Below, piece by piece: positions 35,479 to 42,038 of a DNA stretch of 42,038 nt. Position numbers and translations under genes: made by a program. The DNA comes from an uncultured Ectothiorhodospiraceae bacterium. GTDB taxonomy: Bacteria; Pseudomonadota; Gammaproteobacteria; JAABTG01. How positions within the stretch are numbered: the first letter of the stretch is position 1; the number at the start of each line of letters is the position of its first letter. The DNA lies in assembly GCA_937867305.1 (NCBI GenBank), contig CALMKJ010000053.1, positions 1 through 42,038 on the forward strand, given 5' to 3'. The notes under the pieces were generated by a model. The model had not been told where the DNA came from and did no database searches. It saw only the letters and a list, made by a program, of their open reading frames with translations.

Positions 35479-36930
35479 TCAGCGCAACTTGAGCGCGAGG
35501 AACAGCGGGTTTCCACGCCGCTGAACCAGCAGCGGCACCGACCGGTCGGACGGCAGCCCCCCGGCCAACTCCCGGAAGTGCCCCGTTCCCTTCACCTGGA
35601 CGCCGTTCAGCATCAGGAGCACGTCCCCTTGCCGGACCCCGGCCCGATGGGCAGGGCCATCGGCGACCTGCGTGACGAGCACCCCACCGTCCTTGACCTC
35701 GAGCTCCTCACGCTGCTCGCGGGTCAACTCCTGCACGGTGAGCCCGAGGCGCGAGTCCGTGACAGGGCCGCCCGAGCCCCCCGAGCGTGCCCGCACTTCC
35801 TTCTCCTCGGGCAGCTCCGCGATAGTCACCGACAAGACGACCGGCTTGCCCTCGCGCAGCACCTTGACCGGCGCCCGGGCTCCGACTCGGGCCTTGCCGA
35901 CGATGGGCGGCAGGTCCGAAGACTGCACCACTGGCTTGCCGTCGAACTCCAGCACGATGTCTCCGACGACGAATCCGGCCTCGCCCGCCGGGCTCCCGGG
36001 GAGCACGCGTGCCACCAGGGCGCCCCGCGGACGGTCCATGCCGAACGACTCCGCGAGCTCGCGGTTCACGTCCTGGATGAGAACCCCGAGCCAACCGCGG
36101 CTCACCCGTCCCTGCCCCTTCAACTGATCGACGACGTCCACCGCCACGTCGATGGGGATCGCGAAGGACAGCCCCATGAATCCACCCGTACGGCTGTAGA
36201 TCTGCGAGTTGACGCCGACCACCTCGCCTTCCAGGTTGAAGAGGGGACCGCCGGAATTCCCCGGATTGATGGCGACGTCCGTCTGGATGAAGGGAACGTA
36301 GTTTTCCGAGGGGAGGCTGCGCCCCATCGCGCTCACGATCCCGGCCGTCGCGGAGTAATCGAAGCCGAAGGGCGAACCGATGGCGAGCACCCATTCGCCG
36401 ACACGGAGCTTCGCCGAAGTGCCGAGCTTCACCGTCGGCAGGTCGGTCGCCTTGACCTTGAGCAGCGCCACGTCGCTGCGCTCGTCGCTGCCGACGACCT
36501 CCGCGGTGAACTCCCGCCGGTCACTCAGGCGCACCACGACCTCGTCGGCGGAGCGCACGACGTGGTGGTTGGTGAGAATGTAGCCATCGCTCGAGATGAT
36601 GAAGCCCGAGCCGAGAGACTGGGCATCGAACTCCTCCGCCTCGCCGCCATCCCCGAAGAAGCGGCGGAAGAACTCGTAGAGGGGGCTGTCCTCGGGGATA
36701 TCCGGGAGCTCGAGCCCCTTCGGGAGCTCCAACCCCTTCGGCAGCCCATGGGGGGACTCCTTGCTCTGGGTCGTCGAGATGTTCACCACGGCCGGACCGT
36801 ACTTGTCCACGAGCCACGTGAATTCGGGCAGACCGTCCCGTGCATGCGTCACGGGCACGGCAGCCGCCAGCCCCAGCAGCATCAGCGCGACGCGCGCTAC
36901 ACCGGCGTTTACGGCTCGAATCGCATTCAT
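35479..36930 (-). CDS. degP: DegP/MucD-type periplasmic serine protease
   Basis: Degrades or holds misfolded envelope proteins. With the ATG at 36930 the protein has 483 residues: a signal peptide (about 1-30, ending VTHA), a trypsin-like domain with His123, Asp153 and Ser226 (GNSGGPL), and two PDZ domains (about 270-360 and 385-475). The hexamer GLELPK is partly repeated at residues 62-76 in the LA loop region. A GTG start at 36966 is also in frame, but AGGA before 36930 is better. It belongs to the sigma-E operon, like mucD of Pseudomonas. Confidence 0.94.
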   Translation of the reverse strand: MNAIRAVNAGVARVALMLLGLAAAVPVTHARDGLPEFTWLVDKYGPAVVNISTTQSKESPHGLPKGLELPKGLELPDIPEDSPLYEFFRRFFGDGGEAEEFDAQSLGSGFIISSDGYILTNHHVVRSADEVVVRLSDRREFTAEVVGSDERSDVALLKVKATDLPTVKLGTSAKLRVGEWVLAIGSPFGFDYSATAGIVSAMGRSLPSENYVPFIQTDVAINPGNSGGPLFNLEGEVVGVNSQIYSRTGGFMGLSFAIPIDVAVDVVDQLKGQGRVSRGWLGVLIQDVNRELAESFGMDRPRGALVARVLPGSPAGEAGFVVGDIVLEFDGKPVVQSSDLPPIVGKARVGARAPVKVLREGKPVVLSVTIAELPEEKEVRARSGGSGGPVTDSRLGLTVQELTREQREELEVKDGGVLVTQVADGPAHRAGVRQGDVLLMLNGVQVKGTGHFRELAGGLPSDRSVPLLVQRRGNPLFLALKLR

Positions 36931-37002
36931 CTCTTCCTGGCTCCCCGCCTGCTGTCCGGGCGTCACCGCCGACGCCCCTGGTCGAAACCCACGGCCCCGC
37001 GC

Positions 37003-37461
37003 TCAGCCGGGGAAACGCCGGCTGAGCACGGGCTCGAAGCGCGCATCGCCCCTGCCACTCTTGCCTATCCACCAGGCAAGTGCAGCCCCGAGGAGGAGCC
37101 CGAACAGCCCCCCCACGGCCGCCATGCCATCCAGCGAAAGGCCGAATCGCGTGCCGAGCCAGTGGCCGATGCCTGCCCCGGCCACGAGCCCCACCAGAGG
37201 CACAGCGTATACCGTCGCCGAGCCCCGGGCGACCGCCCCCTCCTCAATCGACAGCAGCACCTTCTCGCCAGGGAGCGCACCGAGTGTGTTGCGCAGGCGC
37301 AATTGCACTTCGCGACGCCCGAACGCAGAGGACAGGGCACTGACGCCGCACGATCCCTTCAGGGTGCACGCCCCGCAGCCGCCGCCCCGCTCCACCTCGA
37401 GCAGGACGAAGTCTCCGTCCACCGCCACGACAGTCGCGACCTCCTCGAGCGCCGCCGTCAT
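37003..37461 (-). CDS. rseC: sigma-E regulatory protein RseC/MucC
   Basis: A 152-residue inner-membrane protein of the RseC family, reported to influence sigma-E activity and, in E. coli, reduction of SoxR. It has an N-terminal cysteine cluster C29-x2-C32-x5-C38 (GCGACTLKGSC), which suggests a metal or redox site, and two membrane helices (about 84-104 and 112-133). It overlaps the rseB stop by four bases, in the conserved order rseA-rseB-rseC. Confidence 0.92.
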   Translation of the reverse strand: MTAALEEVATVVAVDGDFVLLEVERGGGCGACTLKGSCGVSALSSAFGRREVQLRLRNTLGALPGEKVLLSIEEGAVARGSATVYAVPLVGLVAGAGIGHWLGTRFGLSLDGMAAVGGLFGLLLGAALAWWIGKSGRGDARFEPVLSRRFPG

Positions 37462-38465
37462 CGGCGCTGTACCGAGCGACCCACGCGGTCCACCGTCACC
37501 CGCGGGACGTCTCCGACGACCGTGACCTGGAACTCCCCGATTCGCTTGCCGTAGGCCGTGAGCGCACCCATCTGCGAGAGCCCCTCGAACGGCGAGCGCT
37601 CCCCCGTGATCCGCTCGAGGTACACGGAGAACGCCGCGAGCCCGTCACTGAAGACGAGGTGGTCCACCGGCGCCTGCCCATCCACCAGGGGCTCTCTCGA
37701 GTACCCTGTCTGGTGAAATCCCGCCGGGACCCAGCTGACAGCCCACTGCGGGGGGGCCGCTTTCGGAGCCGGCACCGGCGGGCCGGCATTGGTGTGCCGG
37801 TCGAATCCCTCACTGGCGACCTCGGGCTCGAGGACGTTGTCGGGGATCTCCTCAGGGAGCTCGATCCGCGTGAACAGGAGCTCCTCGAGGACCGCCGCCT
37901 TTTCGTCGAGCAACTGCGCCTTGAGGAGCAGACCGCTGCCCACGTCCAGCCACAGGCGGTAGCCGTAGCGAAACTCGTCCACCGGCGCCACCCGGACTTC
38001 CTGCGCGGCGCGCCCCGCGATGCGCGCGTGACCCCCCATCTCGAGGCGGTAATGCTGGCGCAGCCGGTCGTCGGCCTGAAACAGGGCGCTCCCGAGCAGG
38101 CCCCGCCTGCGGCTCTCGTCCACCAGCACGGATTTGTTGTCCGACCAGATGCACGTGACGCGCTCAGGGTCCCGCAGGACCTCGCGCCGGTCACCGTCGA
38201 GGGAGGTCAGTCTCTCCTGCTCCTTGCCGTCGACCACCCGGTGAATCACCCGGATGGTCTCCATCCCACCGGAGTGCCGGTACACGAATACGCCTTCGTA
38301 GTTCAGGGTCCGGGTGGCCACAGGCATCCGCTCGAGCCACCGCGAGGGGTCCTGGTCCCCGGCCGGGCCTGCGGTCGCCGCCTGGGCGGCCACCGCCAGG
38401 GTGATTCCCATCCAGAGCCGGCGCAAAGGACCGGCGCCCGGGACTTTGTCTCTACCGTCCCGCAT
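37458..38465 (-). CDS. rseB: sigma-E factor regulatory protein RseB/MucB
   Basis: A periplasmic protein that binds RseA and protects it from cleavage until mislocalised lipids or porins are sensed. The 335-residue protein has a signal peptide (about 14-33), the pattern LNYEGVFVYRHSGGMETIR, and a two-domain layout with a C-terminal domain including VSWVPAGFHQTGY. The ATG at 38465 overlaps rseA by 14 nt and lacks a clear ribosome site, so translation is probably coupled to rseA. Confidence 0.94.
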   Translation of the reverse strand: MRDGRDKVPGAGPLRRLWMGITLAVAAQAATAGPAGDQDPSRWLERMPVATRTLNYEGVFVYRHSGGMETIRVIHRVVDGKEQERLTSLDGDRREVLRDPERVTCIWSDNKSVLVDESRRRGLLGSALFQADDRLRQHYRLEMGGHARIAGRAAQEVRVAPVDEFRYGYRLWLDVGSGLLLKAQLLDEKAAVLEELLFTRIELPEEIPDNVLEPEVASEGFDRHTNAGPPVPAPKAAPPQWAVSWVPAGFHQTGYSREPLVDGQAPVDHLVFSDGLAAFSVYLERITGERSPFEGLSQMGALTAYGKRIGEFQVTVVGDVPRVTVDRVGRSVQRR

Positions 38466-39021
38466 CGTGGGCGACGATCCTGGCGTAGGGCAGCATTCCG
38501 TGCAGGTTCGGTCCCGCGAGCTCGCTGTGATTGATCACGTACCGACTCAGCCGCGCGTCCATGAGCACTGGCGCATCGCGCACCGAGACGAGGCCAAGCC
38601 CCGGTCCGGCCGGTAGCGGGACACCCACCTCCGGCCTCGTCTCCCGTTGCGCGACCAGGCCCGCCCCGAGCCCCGGCTCCTGGAGAAAAGAGCGAGCCCC
38701 GAGCACGGCGACCACCGCGACCGACGCCGCCAGGGCGAGCCCCGCCAGAGGGCGCAGGCTGCTGCGGCGCAAGGTGGGAAAGGGGAATCGGTAGAGCGTC
38801 GGCTCGCTCTCGACGGCACCACGGACCCGATCGAAGAGTTGCCCGGCGGGTATGGAGGGAGTCGGCTGGGCACGCATGGCGTCCCCGATGCGGTGATAGC
38901 GCTCCCAGACCCGCCGCAGATCCGGGTCGCTCTCGATCTGGCTCAGCAACGACAGGGCTTCGGCCCGGCCGAGCTCACCATCGACCAGTGCCGATATCCG
39001 CTCGTGATTGACCTCGGTCAT
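38452..39021 (-). CDS. rseA: anti-sigma-E factor RseA/MucA
   Basis: A membrane-spanning inhibitor that holds RpoE at the membrane and is cut by DegS and RseP during envelope stress. The 189-residue protein has the sigma-binding N-terminal domain (ERISALVDGELGRAEA, WERYHRIGDAMR), one membrane helix at about 91-109 and a periplasmic RseB-binding tail. It lies 15 nt after rpoE. Confidence 0.94.
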   Translation of the reverse strand: MTEVNHERISALVDGELGRAEALSLLSQIESDPDLRRVWERYHRIGDAMRAQPTPSIPAGQLFDRVRGAVESEPTLYRFPFPTLRRSSLRPLAGLALAASVAVVAVLGARSFLQEPGLGAGLVAQRETRPEVGVPLPAGPGLGLVSVRDAPVLMDARLSRYVINHSELAGPNLHGMLPYARIVAHDAGR

Positions 39022-39036
39022 GACGCGTGATGCCCC

Positions 39037-39612
39037 CTAATCCAGAAGAGGTTGCAGGCGTTTGTTGATCGCTTCGCGGGCGCGGAAGATGCGGGATCGC
39101 ACCGTGCCGACCGGACAGTCCATCGCCTCGGCGATCTCCTCGTAGCTGAGGCCCTCCAGCTCGCGCAGGGTGATGGCGACTCGCAGGTCCTCGGGCAACT
39201 GCGCGATCGCGTCCATGACGGTCTCTTCGATCTCGTCGCGCAGCAGCAGCCGCTCGGGCGTGGCATTGTCCTTGAGCTCGGTCTCGCCCTCGATCTGATC
39301 GACGTCGCCCGAGTCGATGTCCCCGTCCGGGGGCCGGCGACCCTGCGCCACGAGATAGTTCTTGGCCGTGTTGATGGCGATGCGGTAGATCCACGTGTAG
39401 AACGCGCTCTCGCCCCGGAAACTCGGCAACGCCCGGTAGGCCTTGATGAAGGCTTCCTGGACGACATCCATGACTTCGGAAGGGTCACGCACATAGCGCG
39501 AGACCAGCTTGACCAGCTTGTGCTGGTACTTGAGCACAAGCACGTCGAAGGCCCGCTTGTCGCCGCGCTGTACACGCTCGACGAGTGTCCGGTCAACGCC
39601 GTCCTCGCCCAC
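39037..39612 (-). CDS. rpoE: RNA polymerase sigma factor RpoE/AlgU
   Basis: The envelope-stress sigma factor. The 191-residue protein has the same length as E. coli RpoE and near-identical blocks: LVERVQRGDKRAFD, VVQEAFIKAYRALPSFRG, FYTWIYRIAINTAKNYL, and the region 4 helix-turn-helix DCPVGTVRSRIFRARE. The GTG at 39612 follows GGGGAG at a 5-6 nt distance. The frame stays open much further upstream as a shadow of nadB. It heads the rseA-rseB-rseC-degP operon and diverges from nadB. Confidence 0.96.
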   Translation of the reverse strand: MGEDGVDRTLVERVQRGDKRAFDVLVLKYQHKLVKLVSRYVRDPSEVMDVVQEAFIKAYRALPSFRGESAFYTWIYRIAINTAKNYLVAQGRRPPDGDIDSGDVDQIEGETELKDNATPERLLLRDEIEETVMDAIAQLPEDLRVAITLRELEGLSYEEIAEAMDCPVGTVRSRIFRAREAINKRLQPLLD

Positions 39613-39655
39613 CTGGGCTCCCCTTCTGCACGATCGGCGCTCCCTGCCTACCCCC

Positions 39656-39682
39656 GTAGACCAGGCGTGTCCGATATAGTTC
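39656..39682 (-). promoter_or_regulatory. sigma-E-type promoter of rpoE
   Basis: On the minus strand GAACTA (39677-39682) and TCTAC (39656-39660) are separated by 16 nt, close to the sigma-E pattern GAACTT-N16-TCTRA. Transcription would start near 39650, 38 nt before the GTG. A TCCGA/TCGGA inverted repeat (39670-39674 with 39681-39685) overlaps the -35 box. A plus-strand TATAGT at 39699-39704 could be the nadB -10; its -35 is weak. Confidence 0.5.
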
Positions 39683-39759
39683 GGATGTTGGCGAGGAGTA
39701 TAGTGTAAGGCGTCGCCCGCCGACCCCCCTCGCCCCGCTTCCGCAACGCAGGTTTCCCC

Positions 39760-41415
39760 ATGAACGAACCCCTGTCCAGCGACGTCCTGGTCATCGGCAG
39801 CGGGGCCGCAGGGCTCGCCCTCGCCCTGCATCTCGCTCCCCACGTGCGGGTGGCAGTGGTCTCCAAGGGCCCCCTTGCCGAGGGGAATACCTATTATGCG
39901 CAAGGGGGCGTCTCGGCCGTGCTCGACCCCGGCGACTCGGTCGAACAGCACGTGGCCGACACCCTCGCCGCCGGCGCGGGACTCTGTGAGCCGACCGTCG
40001 TTCGCCACGTGGTCGAGGGTGGCCGGAAGGCCATCGAGTGGCTGATTGCCCAGGGGGTCGAGTTCACCCGCGAGCAGCGCGCTGACGGGTCGGTCGTGCT
40101 GCACCTGACCCGCGAGGGCGGCCACAGCCGCCGGCGCGTCGTGCACGCGGCCGACGCGACCGGCCGATCGATCGAGGAGGCCCTCGTCGACCGGGCTCGT
40201 AAGAGCGCCAACATCACGGTCTACGAGCACCACCTCGCCCTGGACCTGGTCACCGCCGCGAAGCTCGGGCGCACCCCGAATCGCTGTCTCGGCGCCTATG
40301 TCTTCGACCGCGAGACCCGTCGGGTGAAGGCCTTCGCCGCCCCCGTCACGGTGCTCGCCACCGGCGGGGCCGGCAAGGTCTATCTCTACACCAGCAATCC
40401 CGACGTAGCCACCGGGGACGGGATCGCCATGGCCTGGCGCGCCGGCTGCCGGGTCGGAAACATGGAGTTCATCCAGTTCCACCCCACTTGCCTGTACCAC
40501 CCCAAGGCAAAGTCCTTCCTGGTGACCGAAGCCGTGCGTGGGGAAGGCGGGCGTCTCCTGCTGCCCGACGGCACCCCATTCATGCACCGTTTCGACCCCC
40601 GCGCCGAGCTGGCTCCCAGGGACATCGTGGCGCGGGCCATCGACCACGAGATGAAGCGCCTCGGGATCGAGTGCGTCTTCCTCGACATCAGCCACAGACC
40701 CGCAGACTTCGTCCGGGAGCACTTCCCGAACGTGTACGCCCGCTGCCTCGATTACGGAATCGACATCACCCGCGAGCCGATCCCCGTGGTGCCCGCGGCC
40801 CACTACACCTGCGGGGGCGTCCTCACGGACCTGCGGGGGGCGACGGACCTGCAAGGCCTCTACGCCATCGGGGAGACCGCGTTCACCGGCCTGCACGGCG
40901 CCAACCGGATGGCGAGCAACTCGCTGCTCGAGTGCCTCGTGTACGCGCGCAGCGCCGCCACGGACATCCTGGAGCACCTGCCGAGAACCGAGGCTCCGGG
41001 GGTCATTCCCCCCTGGGACGAAAGCCGGGTCACGGACTCCGACGAGGAGGTGGTGGTCGCGCACAACTGGGAGGAGTTGCGCCGCTTCATGTGGGACTAC
41101 GTGGGCATCGTCCGCAGCACCAAGCGCCTCGAGCGGGCGAAACACCGGGTCGACCTCCTCCTCGGGGAGATCGACGAGTACTACGGGCACTTCCGGGTGA
41201 CCAACGACCTGATCGAATTGCGCAATCTCGCGCTGGTCGCCGACCTCATCATCCGATCGGCCCTCTCGAGGCGGGAGAGCCGTGGCCTGCACTACACGCT
41301 GGACTACCCGACGCCCGACGAGACCCGTCCGCCCGTCAACACGGTCCTCTGTCCCTCGGGCTTCCGAGATTGCCGCGGAACCCTGCCGGTCGGACGGCTG
41401 GCGCCGGACGCCTAG
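39760..41415 (+). CDS. nadB: L-aspartate oxidase
   Basis: Oxidises L-aspartate to iminoaspartate with FAD, the first step of de novo NAD synthesis. The 551-residue protein has the FAD-binding GSGAAG at 13-18 and [25 protein letters not shown], and the capping-domain Arg-rich [17 protein letters not shown], followed by a helical C-terminal domain. The ATG at 39760 fits the family start. It is divergent from rpoE, as in E. coli. Its stop overlaps that of the convergent epmA by three bases. Confidence 0.96.
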   Translation: MNEPLSSDVLVIGSGAAGLALALHLAPHVRVAVVSKGPLAEGNTYYAQGGVSAVLDPGDSVEQHVADTLAAGAGLCEPTVVRHVVEGGRKAIEWLIAQGVEFTREQRADGSVVLHLTREGGHSRRRVVHAADATGRSIEEALVDRARKSANITVYEHHLALDLVTAAKLGRTPNRCLGAYVFDRETRRVKAFAAPVTVLATGGAGKVYLYTSNPDVATGDGIAMAWRAGCRVGNMEFIQFHPTCLYHPKAKSFLVTEAVRGEGGRLLLPDGTPFMHRFDPRAELAPRDIVARAIDHEMKRLGIECVFLDISHRPADFVREHFPNVYARCLDYGIDITREPIPVVPAAHYTCGGVLTDLRGATDLQGLYAIGETAFTGLHGANRMASNSLLECLVYARSAATDILEHLPRTEAPGVIPPWDESRVTDSDEEVVVAHNWEELRRFMWDYVGIVRSTKRLERAKHRVDLLLGEIDEYYGHFRVTNDLIELRNLALVADLIIRSALSRRESRGLHYTLDYPTPDETRPPVNTVLCPSGFRDCRGTLPVGRLAPDA

Positions 41416-42038
41416 GCCCTCTCGAGGGGAAAGGCCAGCACCTCGTCGATCCGCGCCCCACCGCGCGCCGCGAGCAACATCCGATCGAGGCCGCACGCGA
41501 CGCCGGCGCAAGGGGGCAGTCCCGCCCGCAGCGCGGCGACCAGGCGCCCGTCCATTGGGACCTCGGGAAGACCCTCCGCCCGGCGCCGGGCGAGGTCGGC
41601 TTCGAAGCGGCGCGCCTGCTCCCCGGCATCGGTGAGCTCGTGGTAACCGTTGGCCACCTCCACCCCCCCGAGGAACGCCTCGAAGCGCTCGGCCACCGGT
41701 GGGTCATCGGGCCGTATCCGCGCCAGGGCCGCCTGGGAGGCGGGATAGTCGTAAACGAAGGCGAGAGGCACCGCCGAAAGCCAGGGCTGCACGACGACCG
41801 CGAACAGGAAATCCAGGCAGGCCTCCCTGTCGCCCTCCCCGCCAGCCCCGGGGGCGGTGGCCAACCCGTGGCGAGAGGCGCGCTCGCGCAGGTCCTGCGG
41901 GGCAGAATCGAAGGGGTCGAGGCCGACGGCCGACCGGAAGGCCTCCCGGTAGGTCAGCCGCCGCGCCCCTTCCGTCCCCACCACCCGTTCGAAGAGGGCC
42001 TCCACCTCGCCCATCAGGGCCTGGTGGTCCCAGCCCGG
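41412..42038 (-). CDS. epmA: EF-P lysyltransferase EpmA (GenX/PoxA), C-terminal part
   Basis: Adds beta-lysine to a conserved lysine of elongation factor P. The last 208 codons are present. The frame stays open to the window edge (reading [16 protein letters not shown]), so the N-terminus lies outside. Class II lysyl-tRNA synthetase-like motifs are visible: [32 protein letters not shown] and [11 protein letters not shown], closely matching E. coli EpmA. There is no anticodon-binding domain in this family. An internal ATG at 42014 should not be taken as the start. Confidence 0.93.
   Translation of the reverse strand, partial: PGWDHQALMGEVEALFERVVGTEGARRLTYREAFRSAVGLDPFDSAPQDLRERASRHGLATAPGAGGEGDREACLDFLFAVVVQPWLSAVPLAFVYDYPASQAALARIRPDDPPVAERFEAFLGGVEVANGYHELTDAGEQARRFEADLARRRAEGLPEVPMDGRLVAALRAGLPPCAGVACGLDRMLLAARGGARIDEVLAFPLERA

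Noticed and set aside
33577-37554. Plus-strand open frame of 1325 codons antisense to lepA, degP and rseC
   Set aside because: It mirrors three clearly recognised genes; long antisense frames are common at this GC content and the product has no recognisable domain.
39613-41511. Upstream extension of the rpoE frame antisense to nadB
   Set aside because: Family length and a good ribosome site place the rpoE start at 39612.

Overview
The window is a strongly GC-rich stretch of chromosome that is almost entirely coding, with short operon-style overlaps. Gene content and order point to a gammaproteobacterium. The evidence is the rpoE-rseA-rseB-rseC-degP-lepA-lepB-DUF4845-rnc-era-recO-pdxJ-acpS run divergent from nadB, the yceD-rpmF-plsX-fabH-fabD-acpP-fabF-mltG-tmk-holB-pilZ-tatD run, rne divergent from rluC, a complete system I cytochrome c maturation operon, and a two-subunit pyruvate carboxylase. 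Genus cannot be told from the sequence alone. I saw no phage genes, insertion sequences, CRISPR arrays, toxin-antitoxin pairs or defence genes. This is a core housekeeping region, and the points of interest are regulatory or evolutionary rather than a new gene system.

Layout. 1-213: the end of a tRNA cluster (partial tRNA-Cys, then tRNA-Leu UAA). 351-1070: aquaporin aqpZ. 1168-3243: truC and a shortened yjgA diverge from an AT-rich spacer. 3243-11844, minus strand: one long run from yceD and rpmF through fatty-acid synthesis (plsX, fabH, fabD, acpP, fabF) into mltG, tmk, holB, pilZ and tatD. fabG and pabC, usual members of this run, are absent. 12000-19089, plus strand: ccmABCDEFGHI. 19247-22506: pycA-pycB. 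22541-25808: maf-type yceF (+), then sppA, a HAD phosphatase and rluC (-). 26188-28638: rne with a leader of about 330 nt. 28769-39612, minus strand: the rpoE stress operon, lepA, and the lepB-rnc-era-recO-pdxJ-acpS series. 39760-41415: nadB. 41412-42038: the C-terminal part of epmA, running off the window.

How the parts fit. Phospholipid and fatty-acid supply is linked to ribosomal protein L32, DNA replication (tmk, holB), cell-wall synthesis (mltG) and the type IV pilus factor pilZ. The ccm operon moves haem across the membrane and attaches it to periplasmic cytochromes c, so the organism respires with c-type cytochromes. PycAB replenishes oxaloacetate. The sigma-E circuit (RpoE, RseA, RseB, RseC, DegP) senses envelope damage, and the genes behind it cover protein export (LepB), translation (LepA), and RNA and ribosome maturation (Rnc, Era).

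Most worth a second look: a block of AT-rich, rare codons in pycB over a conserved catalytic motif; a terminator-like hairpin with a U tract set 8 nt before the lepA start codon; the loss of fabG and pabC; a ccm-pyc block lying inside a usually continuous gene neighbourhood; the shortened yjgA; and several genes whose likely promoters leave almost no 5' leader. Start codons were chosen by eye from ribosome-binding sites and remembered family N-termini. Promoters and hairpins are pattern matches that were not scored by software.
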